Origin: Corticibacter populi
Lineage (GTDB): Bacteria > Pseudomonadota > Gammaproteobacteria > Burkholderiales > Burkholderiaceae_C
Direction of reading: 5' to 3'
Assembly: GCF_004217315.1 (NCBI RefSeq)
Contig: NZ_SGWR01000004.1
Coordinates: 18,622 to 82,621 of the forward strand
Length of the DNA stretch: 64,000 bases
Part shown: piece after piece, positions 20,182-29,019 of the stretch
Numbering within the stretch: the first letter of the stretch is position 1
Layout: the number at the start of each line of letters is the position of its first letter
Notes under the pieces: model-generated
What the model was told of the DNA's origin: nothing
The model's input: the letters and a program-made list of their open reading frames with translations, nothing else
Database searches by the model: none
Program-made: the position numbers and the translations under genes

Positions 20182-21393
20182 TCAGAACCTCATGCCGCCG
20201 GGGCCGCTGGGTTGGCGTGGCGCGCGCGCCGCCGACGTGCCGCCGGCATCGGCCACCACCACGCGATCACCCTCTTCGAGACCGCTGATGACCTGGGCGC
20301 TGATATTGTTGTTCAGCCCGATCTGGACGCGGCGCGGCTGCGCCTGCCCGTCGGTGTCGACCACCCGCACCATGTAATCGCCATCCGGCCCGCGGCGACC
20401 CAGGGCGGCGGCGGGAATGACCAGCACATCCTCGACCGAGTTCTGCACGATGTAGACCTGCGCGGTCATCGAGATGCGCAGCTCATGGTCGGGATTGGGC
20501 ACGTCGAAGAGCCCGTTGTAGTAGATCGCGCTGGAGGTGCTGGAGGTCGAGGAGCTGGTGCTGCTGGTGCTGCTGCTGGAGATCGATTCGGGCGCCGGCT
20601 CGATCGAGCGCAGCGTGGCGTTGTAGCGCTTCTCGGGCTCGCCCAGGATGGTGAAGTACACCGCCTGGCCGGGCTTGACCTTGGTGACGTCCGCCTCGGA
20701 GATTTCCGCCTTGATGGTCATGGTGTCGAGTTGCGCCAGGATGATGATGGTCGGCGTCGATTGGTTGGCGTTGACGGTCTGACCTTCCTTGGTGACCACG
20801 GCCACCACCTGTCCGTCCATCGGGGCGACGATGCGGGTGTAGCCCAGGTTGACCTTGGCCGTATCCACCGCGATCTCCTGCTGTGACACCTGGGCCTGCT
20901 GCGCCTGCACACTCGCCTGCGCCACCTTGTAGGCCGCCTCGGCGGATTCGAAGTCGGCACGCGCGCCGGCATCGGCGGCCAGCAGCTGCTTTTGCCGCTC
21001 ATAGCTCAGCTTTGCCTGCGCTAGGTTGGCCTGCTGCGATTGCAGCTGTGCGCGCGCCGTCGCCAGAGCGGCCTCGGCATTGCGCCGGGTGTTCTCCAGC
21101 GTGCGTGCATCGATCTCGGCAATCAGGTCGCCCGCCTTGACGTCCTGTCCAAGCTCCACGGCCAGTCGTGTCACTTGGCCTGATACCTGCGCGCCCACGC
21201 TGACCTGCTGGAACGCCTCGAGCTTGCCTGAGGCCAGCACGGTCTGCTCGATGTTGCCTCGCGTGACGGCGGCACTGGCGTATCGCGGCGCCTGGGGCGT
21301 CGTGAACCAGCGTTGCTTGGCGAAGTAGGCGGCCGCGGCCAGCACCAGCAGGGCCAGCACCCAGAAAACCGTCGTTTTGCTTTTCTTGGACAT
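20182..21393 (-). CDS. macA: Membrane fusion protein MacA
   Basis: Periplasmic adaptor (403 residues) linking MacB to the outer-membrane factor. One N-terminal membrane helix (VFWVLALLVLAAAAYFA) is followed by a half lipoyl domain, a long coiled-coil hairpin (about residues 90-175, Ala/Gln-rich), the second lipoyl half (IVAPMDGQVVAVVTKEGQTV), the beta-barrel and a C-terminal membrane-proximal domain. Odd feature: a pure Ser/Thr run of about 17 residues interrupts the beta-barrel loop just before AIYYNGLFDVPNP (DNA about 20531-20582). First gene of the operon. Confidence 0.93.
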   Translation of the reverse strand: MSKKSKTTVFWVLALLVLAAAAYFAKQRWFTTPQAPRYASAAVTRGNIEQTVLASGKLEAFQQVSVGAQVSGQVTRLAVELGQDVKAGDLIAEIDARTLENTRRNAEAALATARAQLQSQQANLAQAKLSYERQKQLLAADAGARADFESAEAAYKVAQASVQAQQAQVSQQEIAVDTAKVNLGYTRIVAPMDGQVVAVVTKEGQTVNANQSTPTIIILAQLDTMTIKAEISEADVTKVKPGQAVYFTILGEPEKRYNATLRSIEPAPESISSSSTSSTSSSTSSTSSAIYYNGLFDVPNPDHELRISMTAQVYIVQNSVEDVLVIPAAALGRRGPDGDYMVRVVDTDGQAQPRRVQIGLNNNISAQVISGLEEGDRVVVADAGGTSAARAPRQPSGPGGMRF

Positions 21394-21841
21394 GGTGGAT
21401 CGGGAAGAGGATGGAATCGTCGTTCGCGGATGGACAGAGGAGGAGCAAGGTGGCGGTGACTACTGGTTCAAAGCCTCTCCATGCCCGGTTTCGGCGCCTG
21501 CAGGTGATCTTTGGGCATGACCGCCGCCAAAGATCGTGGCTGCCGGGGAAAAGATCGTAACCTGCGCCTTACAAGCTCGAGGCCAGATTGTTGCGCGGCT
21601 GCCTGCAGCCTGGCGTGGCGCAGGGGTAAAAGCTTTGTAAAGCCAATGTTGCCGGAGGCCATGCATCACTGCCGGACATAAAAACATCCCCATGGGCATC
21701 TGCTTGGTGGAAAATCACTCTGTGGGCTGCGGCGGGCGACCGGCCATGGGATCCCGCCGCAGCCATCCTTGCATGGCTGGCCGGCGTGATGTGGCAACCA
21801 GGCCGCAACACGGCCCCGGCGCAATTTCCAGGAGGTTTGCG
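21394..21841. promoter_or_regulatory. Divergent intergenic region between macA and the stress protein gene
   Basis: 448 bases without a supported gene; it must hold the promoters of macAB (minus) and usp (plus). A 9-base inverted repeat (GATCTTTGG at 21506-21514, CCAAAGATC at 21527-21535, 12 bases apart) is the most operator-like element, about 115 bases before macA. A strong Shine-Dalgarno (CAGGAGG) ends the region before usp. Confidence 0.5.
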
Positions 21842-22318
21842 ATGTCGCTGTATCAACACATCATGGTGCCCATCGACGGTTCCGAAACATCCCTGCATGC
21901 CATCGAGCATGCCAAGGCCATTGGCAAGGCGTTTGGCGGATCGGTGCTGGTGCTGTATGTCATCGATCCCTATCCCTTCACCGGGATCGGCACCGACCTG
22001 GCCTATGGCCAGGCGCAGTACGTGGCCGAGACCAGCGAACAGGCTCGCGATGCGCTGGCGCGTGCGCGGCAGGAACTGGAGCAGGCCGGCCTGCAGGTCG
22101 AGACCCTATCGCTGGAAGGCTCCATCGTGCAGAACACCATCTCGCAGGTGGTGCAGGAGCGCGGCATCGACCTGGTGGTGATGGCCTCGCATGGCCGCTC
22201 CGGGCTGGAAAAATTCCTGCTCGGCAGCACCACCGACCGCGTGCTTGGCTCCGTACAGGTGCCGGTGCTGGTGGTGCGCCGGCCAGACGATGCGGCATCG
22301 GCGGACAAGACCGATTGA
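21842..22318 (+). CDS. Universal stress protein, UspA family
   Basis: A 158-residue cytosolic protein, single Usp domain. It starts MSLYQHIMVPIDGSE and has the ATP-binding GRSGLEKFLLGSTTDRVLG (G-2x-G-9x-G-S/T) near the C-terminus, followed by VPVLVVRRP. The ATP-binding form of the family usually responds to starvation or oxygen stress. The ATG at 21842 is supported by AGGAGG seven bases upstream. The gene is monocistronic and convergent with the DUF808 gene. Confidence 0.95.
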   Translation: MSLYQHIMVPIDGSETSLHAIEHAKAIGKAFGGSVLVLYVIDPYPFTGIGTDLAYGQAQYVAETSEQARDALARARQELEQAGLQVETLSLEGSIVQNTISQVVQERGIDLVVMASHGRSGLEKFLLGSTTDRVLGSVQVPVLVVRRPDDAASADKTD

Positions 22319-22341
22319 TGGCGGCGCGGCGCTCTATGGCT

Positions 22342-23283
22342 CTATGACGCCCGCGACGGGCCGCGCAGGCGCTTGAGCGCCGCCAGCACCCCCACGATGC
22401 ACAGGCCCAGCGCCAGGCCCACCAGCGCGTTGCCGAGGTTGTTGACGAAGAAGTTGCCGGCATTGCCAGTCAGGCTGGCGGCCAGGTCCTGCAGCCCGTG
22501 GTGCAGGCTGGCGACGCCATGCACGATGATGCCGCCGCCCACCAGGAACATGGCGGCCGTGCCCAGCACCGACAAAGCCTTCATCAGCCATGGCGCCAGG
22601 GCGAGAATGGCGCGGCCACTCGCCCGCGCGGCTGCGCTGGCGCGCTGCGTCAGCCACAGGCCCAGGTCATCGAGCTTGACGATGCCTGCCACTAGGCCGT
22701 AGACGAATACCGTCATGGCCAGTGCGACGATGCCAAGCACCACCGCCTGGCGGGTCAGGTCATGGCCCTCGACGACGCCCAGCGTGATGGCGATGATCTC
22801 CGCCGAGAGGATGAAATCGGTACGGATGGCACCACGCACCTTGGTTTTCTCGTCGGTCGGCGCCTGCGGCTCGGCATGCCCGGCATGGTCCTGGTGCAGC
22901 AGCTTGTGCAGGATCTTCTCGGCCCCCTCATAGCAGAGGAAAGCGCCGCCGAGCATCAGCAGCGGCGTGATGGCCTGCGGCAGCAAGGCGCTGATGAGCA
23001 GCGCCAGTGGTACCAGCACCAGCTTGTTGACCAGCGAGCCCTTGGCGACGGCCCAGACCACGGGAATCTCCCGCTGTGCCGAGACGCCAGTGACCTGCTG
23101 GGCGTTGAGGGCCAGGTCGTCACCGAGCACGCCGGCGGTCTTCTGCGCCGCCACCTTGCTGAGCACGGCCACATCGTCGGCCATGGCCGCGCTCTTTCTC
23201 GCGGCCATCTTGGACATCACCGCCACGTCGTCGAGGATGGTGGCAATGTCGTCGAGCAACATCAACAGACCGGCTGCAGCCAT
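22342..23283 (-). CDS. DUF808 (YedI-like) inner-membrane protein
   Basis: A 313-residue membrane protein. It opens with AGLLMLLDDIATILDDVAVMSK and the repeated KMAARKSAAMADDVAVLSKVAAQKTAGVLGDD, which are hallmarks of DUF808. Five to six hydrophobic helices follow, with GGAFLCYEGAEKI and a charged loop HQDHAGHAEP. The family is conserved in proteobacteria but has no established function. ATG at 23283; the stop lies 23 bases from the stop of usp. Confidence 0.92.
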   Translation of the reverse strand: MAAAGLLMLLDDIATILDDVAVMSKMAARKSAAMADDVAVLSKVAAQKTAGVLGDDLALNAQQVTGVSAQREIPVVWAVAKGSLVNKLVLVPLALLISALLPQAITPLLMLGGAFLCYEGAEKILHKLLHQDHAGHAEPQAPTDEKTKVRGAIRTDFILSAEIIAITLGVVEGHDLTRQAVVLGIVALAMTVFVYGLVAGIVKLDDLGLWLTQRASAAARASGRAILALAPWLMKALSVLGTAAMFLVGGGIIVHGVASLHHGLQDLAASLTGNAGNFFVNNLGNALVGLALGLCIVGVLAALKRLRGPSRAS

Positions 23284-23353
23284 GAATGGTTCTCCTTATC
23301 TGGGCGTCGCATCATAGTGCGAAAGCGGGCATGCCGCGACGGCAGATCCGCCC

Positions 23354-23704
23354 TCACACGCCCCAGACCACATCCTCTTCATTGGCAAGGGCGGTGCGCA
23401 GCAGTTGCAGCAGCGGGGCGCTGCGCTGGCGCAGGCTGATGGCTGGGCCGCGTTCGGCGCCGCCATCGGTGTCGGCCTCGGCGCGCGTGGCCGTGGCACC
23501 TTCGCTGGCGGCATCGGCGGCTGCTGCGGCCAGGGCGGCCTCTTCCCGGGCCACGGCCTGTTCCAGTGCGGCAATGGCCGCTGGCAACTGCGCGACGGTG
23601 ACGATGCCCGGAGAGCCTTCCTTGCCGAGGATTTTCAGCAGACGCTTGGCGTCGCTGTCCAGGTACTGGATGGGGGCACTCGAGCGGGCAGTGAATTTGA
23701 GCAT
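23354..23704 (-). CDS. DUF1840 family small protein
   Basis: A 116-residue protein matching DUF1840: MLKFTARSSAPIQYLDSDAK at the start, LLKILGKEGSPGIVTVAQLPAAI, and the C-terminal segment RSAPLLQLLRTALANEEDVVWGV. The middle is an Ala/Glu-rich linker of variable type. The family is confined mainly to beta-proteobacteria and has no known function. It stands 70 bases upstream of the DUF808 gene on the same strand, so the two may be co-transcribed. Confidence 0.88.
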   Translation of the reverse strand: MLKFTARSSAPIQYLDSDAKRLLKILGKEGSPGIVTVAQLPAAIAALEQAVAREEAALAAAAADAASEGATATRAEADTDGGAERGPAISLRQRSAPLLQLLRTALANEEDVVWGV

Positions 23705-23898
23705 GGCAGCTTCTCCTCGGCAGAACCGTTGCGGGCAGGGTTCACAAATGGTTGCAGAGCCTGCCCGGCTTTGACCCTATCATCCATGTAACAATCCGCC
23801 GGCTCCGGGCCCCGTCCGGCGGGTTGGCGACGGGTCATCACCGACAGGCGCGATTGTCGCTGCTGTCCGGGGCCTTGTCGAATGAAGCATTGGAATGG

Positions 23899-23940
23899 CC
23901 CGGGTGCCGGCGGCAGTGACCACTGCCGCCGGCACCCGGG
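23899..23940. repeat. Perfect 20-bp inverted repeat (42-base hairpin)
   Basis: Left arm 23899-23918 (CCCGGGTGCCGGCGGCAGTG) and right arm 23921-23940 are exact reverse complements with only AC between them. It sits in the 339-base divergent gap (23705-24043) between the DUF1840 gene and the glycosyltransferase gene, so it is not a simple terminator for either. It may be a dispersed repeat or an operator. No other feature is visible in this gap. Confidence 0.85.
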
Positions 23941-24043
23941 CACGTCCGATCCCAGGACCCTGAATACAAGAATACCAAGCGCCCAGGCATGGCCTGCACG
24001 GAACCTCTGTCTTCCCGTTGCCCATGTGGCGCGTTGCCCGATC

Positions 24044-25096
24044 ATGCTGCCAGATCTGAACGCCTGCTGCCTCATCATTCCCGCCTACAACCCCGGTGAC
24101 GGCTTGGTTGCGCTGGTGGGGGAGTTGCGCGCCCGGGGCTTTGCCCATCTGGTGGTGATCAACGATGGCTCGGCCGCGGAGTGCGCACCGGTGTTCGACG
24201 CCATTCGTGGCGATGTCGAACTGCTCGAGCATGCGCACAACCAGGGCAAGGGTGCGGCCCTCAAGACCGCGTTCGGCGCCGTGCTGCACCGGGGTTTTCG
24301 CTATGTCATCACGCTCGATGCCGATGGCCAGCACCTGCCTTTTGACGTCCAGGTGCTGGCGCAGCAGGCACTGGCCTGCGACGATGGCGCCGTGCTGCTG
24401 GGTGCGCGCAGCTTCCGCGCGGACGCGCCGCTGCGCAGCCGCATTGGCAACGAGCTGACGCGCTGGGTCTTCGGCAAGCTCTCGGGGCGTCACATCTCCG
24501 ACACGCAGACCGGCCTGCGTCTGCTGCCGGCCAGCCTGCTGCCGGCGCTGCTGCGCCTGCAGGGCGAGCGCTACGAGTACGAGATGAACATGCTGGCCTA
24601 TCTGGTCAAGCATCGCGTGCCGGTGCGCGAGGTGCCGATTGCCACCGTCTACATCGATGGCAACGAAAGCTCGCATTTCAGCCCGGTGATCGACTCGATC
24701 CGCATCTACTGGGTGCTGCTCAAGGACCTGCTGGTCGCCGGCACCTCGTTCGTGCTGGATCTGGCCTTGTTCGCGGCGCTGCTCCATGCCACCGGCAACA
24801 TCTTCGTCGCGGTGGTGGTGGCGCGGCTGCTTTCGGCCGTCTACAACTTTGCCGGCAACCGCTTCTTCGTGTTCCGCGGCCGCCACGCCCATGCGTTGCT
24901 GCCGCAGTTCGCCGGTTATGCGGCGCTGGCGGTGCTCCTGATGCTGAGCTCGGCCACGCTGGTCGAATTCGTGGTGGAGACCTGGCGCACCCAGCCGGTG
25001 GTAACCAAGGCGGCGGTCGACGGGCTGCTCTACGCGGCCTCGTTCCTGATCCGCAAGGCCTGGTTGTTCCGCGTGCGCGAAGACGAGCGAGAATAA
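24044..25096 (+). CDS. GT2 glycosyltransferase fused to a GtrA-like membrane domain
   Basis: A 350-residue fusion. Residues 1-225 are a family 2 glycosyltransferase of the dolichyl/undecaprenyl-phosphate sugar synthase type: IIPAYNPGDGL, VVINDGSAAE, HNQGKGAALKTAF, VITLDADGQHLP (DxD) and DTQTGLRLLP. Residues about 230-345 are a four-helix GtrA-like domain (VAGTSFVLDLALFAALL, YNFAGNRFFVFRG), a presumed flippase or anchor for the lipid-linked sugar. GtrA is often a separate gene, so the fusion couples synthesis and translocation. ATG at 24044; the frame extends upstream through the hairpin but without family character. Confidence 0.88.
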   Translation: MLPDLNACCLIIPAYNPGDGLVALVGELRARGFAHLVVINDGSAAECAPVFDAIRGDVELLEHAHNQGKGAALKTAFGAVLHRGFRYVITLDADGQHLPFDVQVLAQQALACDDGAVLLGARSFRADAPLRSRIGNELTRWVFGKLSGRHISDTQTGLRLLPASLLPALLRLQGERYEYEMNMLAYLVKHRVPVREVPIATVYIDGNESSHFSPVIDSIRIYWVLLKDLLVAGTSFVLDLALFAALLHATGNIFVAVVVARLLSAVYNFAGNRFFVFRGRHAHALLPQFAGYAALAVLLMLSSATLVEFVVETWRTQPVVTKAAVDGLLYAASFLIRKAWLFRVREDERE

Positions 25097-25138
25097 GGCT
25101 TTTCGGACCCGCTTCCCAAGGGTCTGCGAGGGCATTTC

Positions 25139-26521
25139 TTGGCACGCGACAAAAGTCTTTTCACCTGCTCCAACTGCGGCGCCACCAGTCCGCGCTGGTT
25201 GGGCAAATGCCCGGCCTGCGAGGCTTGGAACACGCTGGTCGAGACCGCTCCGGCGGCCGTGCCCGGCGAGAGCAGGAACCGGCTCAGCGCCAACCATTAC
25301 GCCGGGCTGGCGGCGGCGCAGCCGGTCATGCCGCTGGCGCACATCGAGGCCACCGAGGTGGCCCGCACGCCCAGCGGTCTGCAGGAGCTCGACCGGGTGC
25401 TCGGCGGCGGCGTGGTAGAGGGCTCAGTGGTGCTGATCGGCGGCGACCCGGGCATCGGCAAGTCCACACTGCTGCTGCAGTTGCTCGACCGCCTGCAGCG
25501 CCAGGGCCTGCCCACGCTCTACGTCAGCGGCGAAGAAAGTGGCGCCCAGGTGGCGATGCGCGCGCGCCGACTGGGCCTGCCCGACAGCCTGGTGCCCATC
25601 CTCACCGAGATCCAGCTTGAGAAAATCCTGGCCTCCGTCGAGGCCGCGCAGCCGGCCGTGGCGGTGATCGATTCGATCCAGACGCTGTACTCGGACCAGC
25701 TTAGCTCGGCGCCCGGTTCGGTCGCGCAGGTGCGTGAATGCGCGGCGCACCTCACGCGCCTGGCCAAGGCCACCGGCATCGCCATCGTGCTGGTCGGGCA
25801 TGTCACCAAGGAGGGCCAGCTGGCCGGCCCGCGCGTGCTCGAGCACATGGTCGACAGCGTCCTGTATTTCGAGGGCGACACGCACAGCAGCTTCCGGCTG
25901 GTGCGCGCCATCAAGAACCGTTTTGGCGCCGTCAACGAGATCGGCGTGTTCGCCATGACCGAAACGGGCCTTAAGGGCGTTTCCAATCCCAGCGCGATTT
26001 TTCTCAGCCAGCACAGCGAGGCGGTGCCGGGCAGCTGCGTGCTGGTGACGTTGGAGGGTTCGCGGCCGCTGCTGGTGGAAATCCAGGCACTGGTCGATGG
26101 CGGTGGGCCCAGTCCGCGGCGTCTCTCGGTGGGCCTGGAGCGCGACCGCCTGGCCATGCTGCTGGCGGTGCTACACCGCCATGCCGGCGTGGCCAGCTAC
26201 GACCAGGATGTGTTCATCAACGCAGTCGGCGGGGTGCGCATCAACGAACCGGCGGCCGATCTGGCGATTCTGATGGCGATCCAGTCCTCGCTGCGCAACC
26301 AGGCTCTGCCCAAGGGTTTCATCGCCTTTGGCGAGGTGGGGCTGGCCGGCGAGGTGCGGCCGGCCGCGCGCGGCCAGGAGCGGCTGCGCGAGGCGGCCAA
26401 GCTGGGCTTCACTGTGGCGGTGGTGCCCAAGGCCAATATGCCGAAGAAGCCGATCGCCGGCCTTACCGTCCACCCGGTCGAGCGCATCGAGGAGGCGCTG
26501 GCGCTGGTGCGCGGCCTGTGA
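25139..26521 (+). CDS. radA: DNA repair protein RadA
   Basis: RecA-like branch-migration protein (460 residues) that processes recombination intermediates. The N-terminal zinc finger reads CSNCGATSPRWLGKCPAC (about residues 10-27). Walker A is GGDPGIGKST (about 101-110). The RadA-specific KNRFGAVNEIGVF follows the ATPase core. The C-terminal Lon-like domain ends with LTVHPVERIEEALALV. It begins with TTG at 25139 (no ATG lies close enough to the zinc finger), preceded by GAGGG. Confidence 0.95.
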   Translation: MARDKSLFTCSNCGATSPRWLGKCPACEAWNTLVETAPAAVPGESRNRLSANHYAGLAAAQPVMPLAHIEATEVARTPSGLQELDRVLGGGVVEGSVVLIGGDPGIGKSTLLLQLLDRLQRQGLPTLYVSGEESGAQVAMRARRLGLPDSLVPILTEIQLEKILASVEAAQPAVAVIDSIQTLYSDQLSSAPGSVAQVRECAAHLTRLAKATGIAIVLVGHVTKEGQLAGPRVLEHMVDSVLYFEGDTHSSFRLVRAIKNRFGAVNEIGVFAMTETGLKGVSNPSAIFLSQHSEAVPGSCVLVTLEGSRPLLVEIQALVDGGGPSPRRLSVGLERDRLAMLLAVLHRHAGVASYDQDVFINAVGGVRINEPAADLAILMAIQSSLRNQALPKGFIAFGEVGLAGEVRPAARGQERLREAAKLGFTVAVVPKANMPKKPIAGLTVHPVERIEEALALVRGL

Positions 26522-26558
26522 CGACCGGGGGGCGCCCGGCCGGGCCCGGGATCCTTGT

Positions 26559-27728
26559 TTACGCCTGCGTCAGGTGCAGCGCCAGGGCGCGCCGGAAGGG
26601 CTGCACCGTATTGGCCAGGCGCAGGGCGCCATCGCGCAGCAGGCGTGGCACGGAGCGGTCGTCGGTGTAGAGCTGCGCGATGCCGTTGGTGGCCTGGTAA
26701 AGCGGCCAGGTTGCCAGGCGGTGCTGCCGCTCATAGGCCTGCAGATGGCGCGGGTCGGCCACGTCGTGGTGGCGGCGCTTGGCCAGCCAAAGCTGGCGCG
26801 CCAGCCTCTCCTGGCTTTGCAGACCGAAGTTGAAGCCGTGTGCGGTGATGGGATGCATGCCCACGGCGGCATCGCCGATGAGCGCGTAGCGCGGCGCCAC
26901 GAAGCGGCGCGCATACGCGCCCACCAGTGGGTAGCTGTGCGGCGTGCCTTCCTTTTGCATGGCGCCCAGGCGGTGCGCGAAGCGCCGCGTGATGTTGGCG
27001 GAGAGGGCCGCATCGTCCAGTGCCAGCAGTTCCTGCATCTCGTGCGGCGGCAGCGTCAGCACCACGTTCGAGCGCTCGCCATTGAGCGGCAGCAGTGCCA
27101 GCGTCTGGCCGACGTCGAACCACTGCCAGCTGATGTGGTGGTGCGGTGCCTCGTGCGCGAAGCGGCACACCAGCATGGTGCGGCCGAAGTCATGCATGTC
27201 GGCGCTGATGCCCATCATGCGGCGGGTCTCGGAGTAGCGGCTGTCGGCGGCGACCACCAGCCGGGCTTGCACCGCCTCGCCGTTGGCGAGTTGCAGCCGG
27301 TGCGAAGCGGTGCCGGTATGCACGCCGACCACGCTGGTGCTGCCCAGCAGTGCAACATGCGGGCTGGCCTGCACGGCATCGAACAAGGCCTTGCGGATCA
27401 GATGGTTGGGCACGAAGTAGCCCAGCTCGGCCACGCCGATCAGCGTCGCGTCGATCTTCAACGCGTAACGCGAGGCGCCGTTGAAGATGTGCGCATCGCG
27501 CAGCTGCGAGATCTCGGCCGGGTCGATGTGCTGCCAGGCGCCCAGCTCCTCCAGGATGCGGCGCGAGGCGTGCGTGAGCGCGATCTCGCGGCCATCGAAG
27601 GCGGGTTCGGCCAGCGCATCGAGCGGCTGGCGGTCGATCAGCGCGATCGAGTGGCCGCTTCCCTGCATTGACTGGGCAAAGGCCAGGCCCACCGGGCCGG
27701 CTCCGACGATGGCGATATCGACTTGCAT
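26559..27728 (-). CDS. ubiM: Ubiquinone biosynthesis FAD-dependent hydroxylase, UbiM-like
   Basis: FAD-dependent monooxygenase (389 residues) that hydroxylates the ubiquinone ring. It has the N-terminal Rossmann motif VGAGPVGLAFAQSM, the family segment FDGREIALTHASRRILE and the second FAD motif YALIGDAAVGMHPITAHGFNFGL. The DGREIALTHAS form points to UbiM, the broad-specificity hydroxylase, rather than to UbiF/H/I, but the distinction needs an alignment. ATG at 27728 has GGAGG nine bases upstream. Convergent with radA. Confidence 0.83.
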   Translation of the reverse strand: MQVDIAIVGAGPVGLAFAQSMQGSGHSIALIDRQPLDALAEPAFDGREIALTHASRRILEELGAWQHIDPAEISQLRDAHIFNGASRYALKIDATLIGVAELGYFVPNHLIRKALFDAVQASPHVALLGSTSVVGVHTGTASHRLQLANGEAVQARLVVAADSRYSETRRMMGISADMHDFGRTMLVCRFAHEAPHHHISWQWFDVGQTLALLPLNGERSNVVLTLPPHEMQELLALDDAALSANITRRFAHRLGAMQKEGTPHSYPLVGAYARRFVAPRYALIGDAAVGMHPITAHGFNFGLQSQERLARQLWLAKRRHHDVADPRHLQAYERQHRLATWPLYQATNGIAQLYTDDRSVPRLLRDGALRLANTVQPFRRALALHLTQA

Positions 27729-27854
27729 GCTGCTGCCTCCTGGCGCGGTGTGGGCGGGACCGTAGGCGCCTTTGGGTGGGAATGGGCTCTGGGCGGGCCC
27801 CAAGCCATGCCGCCGATGATAGCGGCGCACGCCGCACCATGACCGTGCGGACAG

Positions 27855-27893
27855 CAAAAAGCCCTCTGGCCAAGGGTGGCAGAGGGCTTTTGT
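27855..27893 (-). terminator. Rho-independent terminator after aqpZ
   Basis: GCCCTCT pairs with AGAGGGC, extended by partial pairing inside, and is flanked by A5 on one side and TTTTG on the other. On the minus strand the stem is followed by a T run (CTTTTTGC). It lies 65 bases beyond the aquaporin stop codon and upstream of ubiM. It may act in both directions. Confidence 0.8.
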
Positions 27894-27958
27894 TTGATGC
27901 CGGTCAAGCCGGTTGCGGCATGGCTGGCAGGCGGTGCGGTCCGGTTGCGTGTACTCGT

Positions 27959-28684
27959 TCACTCGTCCTCGGCGGTGGCCAGCAGGGCCTTGTAGATCAC
28001 CGCGCCCAGCGCCGCCCCGATGATGGGTGCCACCCAGAACAGCCAGAGCTGGCCGAGTGCGGCGGTTTCGGCGAACAGCGCCACGCCGGTGCTGCGTGCG
28101 GGGTTGACCGAGGTGTTGGTCACCGGAATCGAGATCAGGTGGATCAGCGTCAGCGTCAGGCCGATGGCCAGGCCGGCGAATCCGGCGGCGGCGCGGCGCG
28201 CGGTGGTGCCGAGGATGACGATCAGGAAGATGGCGGTGAGCACGATTTCGGTGACCAGCGCCGCCGTCAGGCTGTACTTGCCGGGCGAGAGATCGCCATA
28301 GCCGTTGCTGGCAAAGCCGCCGACGCTGGCGCCATTGCCGGTGGCAATCACATACAGCACGGCGCCGGCGGCCACGCCACCGAGCACTTGCGCGATGATG
28401 TAGCCGGGCAGCTCGGCGTACGAGAAGCGCCCGCCGACGGCCAGACCCACCGAGACGGCCGGGTTGAAGTGGCCGCCCGAAATGGGGCCGAGCGCATAGG
28501 CGCCGGTGAGCACCGTCAGGCCGAAGGCCAGCGCGACCCCCAGGAAGCCGATGCCCAGGCCGGTGTCGGCGCCGTTGCTGAGGAATTTGGCTGCCAGCAC
28601 TGCGCTGCCGCAGCCGCCCAGGACGAGCCAGAAGGTGCCGATGAATTCGGCTGCCAGTTTCTTGGAGGTGCTGTAAGTGGCCAT
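27959..28684 (-). CDS. aqpZ: Aquaporin Z
   Basis: Water channel of the inner membrane, 241 residues, six helices. The two NPA loops are GGHFNPAVS and [11 protein letters not shown]. The arginine of the selectivity filter (NPAR) and the adjacent residues fit a water-specific channel rather than a glycerol facilitator. It starts [21 protein letters not shown] at 28684 (upstream frame has no family character) and is followed by a terminator. Divergent from htpG. Confidence 0.95.
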   Translation of the reverse strand: MATYSTSKKLAAEFIGTFWLVLGGCGSAVLAAKFLSNGADTGLGIGFLGVALAFGLTVLTGAYALGPISGGHFNPAVSVGLAVGGRFSYAELPGYIIAQVLGGVAAGAVLYVIATGNGASVGGFASNGYGDLSPGKYSLTAALVTEIVLTAIFLIVILGTTARRAAAGFAGLAIGLTLTLIHLISIPVTNTSVNPARSTGVALFAETAALGQLWLFWVAPIIGAALGAVIYKALLATAEDE

Positions 28685-28894
28685 GGTGTGTCGCTCCTTG
28701 GTGTCAGATGGATGCCGGATGCAGAACGCGGATGCAGGACCCGGATGCACAATGATGCGCAGCCGCCACCGGCGCAGCCTGTGGCCGTGGACGGCAGCGC
28801 ATTGTGGGCCGGTGCGGCAGGCACGGAGCGGTGCTTCTGTGAACAATGATCAATAGCGGGCGCCCCGTCCGGCTTTTGCTGGCGATGGCCATGA

Positions 28895-28922
28895 CTTGAA
28901 AAAAGATCCCTCGACCGCATCT
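28895..28922 (+). promoter_or_regulatory. Sigma-32 (heat shock) promoter of htpG
   Basis: CTTGAA at 28895-28900 and CCGCATCT at 28915-28922 are 14 bases apart. This fits the RpoH consensus CTTGAA-N13-15-CCCCATNT with a single mismatch. Transcription would start near 28930, giving a leader of about 90 bases. The rest of the 335-base aqpZ-htpG gap (28685-29019) shows nothing else I can support. Confidence 0.75.
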
Positions 28923-29019
28923 GTGCGATTTGCGGCTGGGGTTGCCGAGACCTTTTCGAGCCCTTCACCGCCGTTTTCTCCGGTCACTTGACTGCTTGAT
29001 TGTTGTTTGGACGAATCTC

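Noticed and set aside
21700..21730. FNR/ANR-like box before the universal stress gene
   Set aside because: Half sites are imperfect and the spacing is five rather than four bases.
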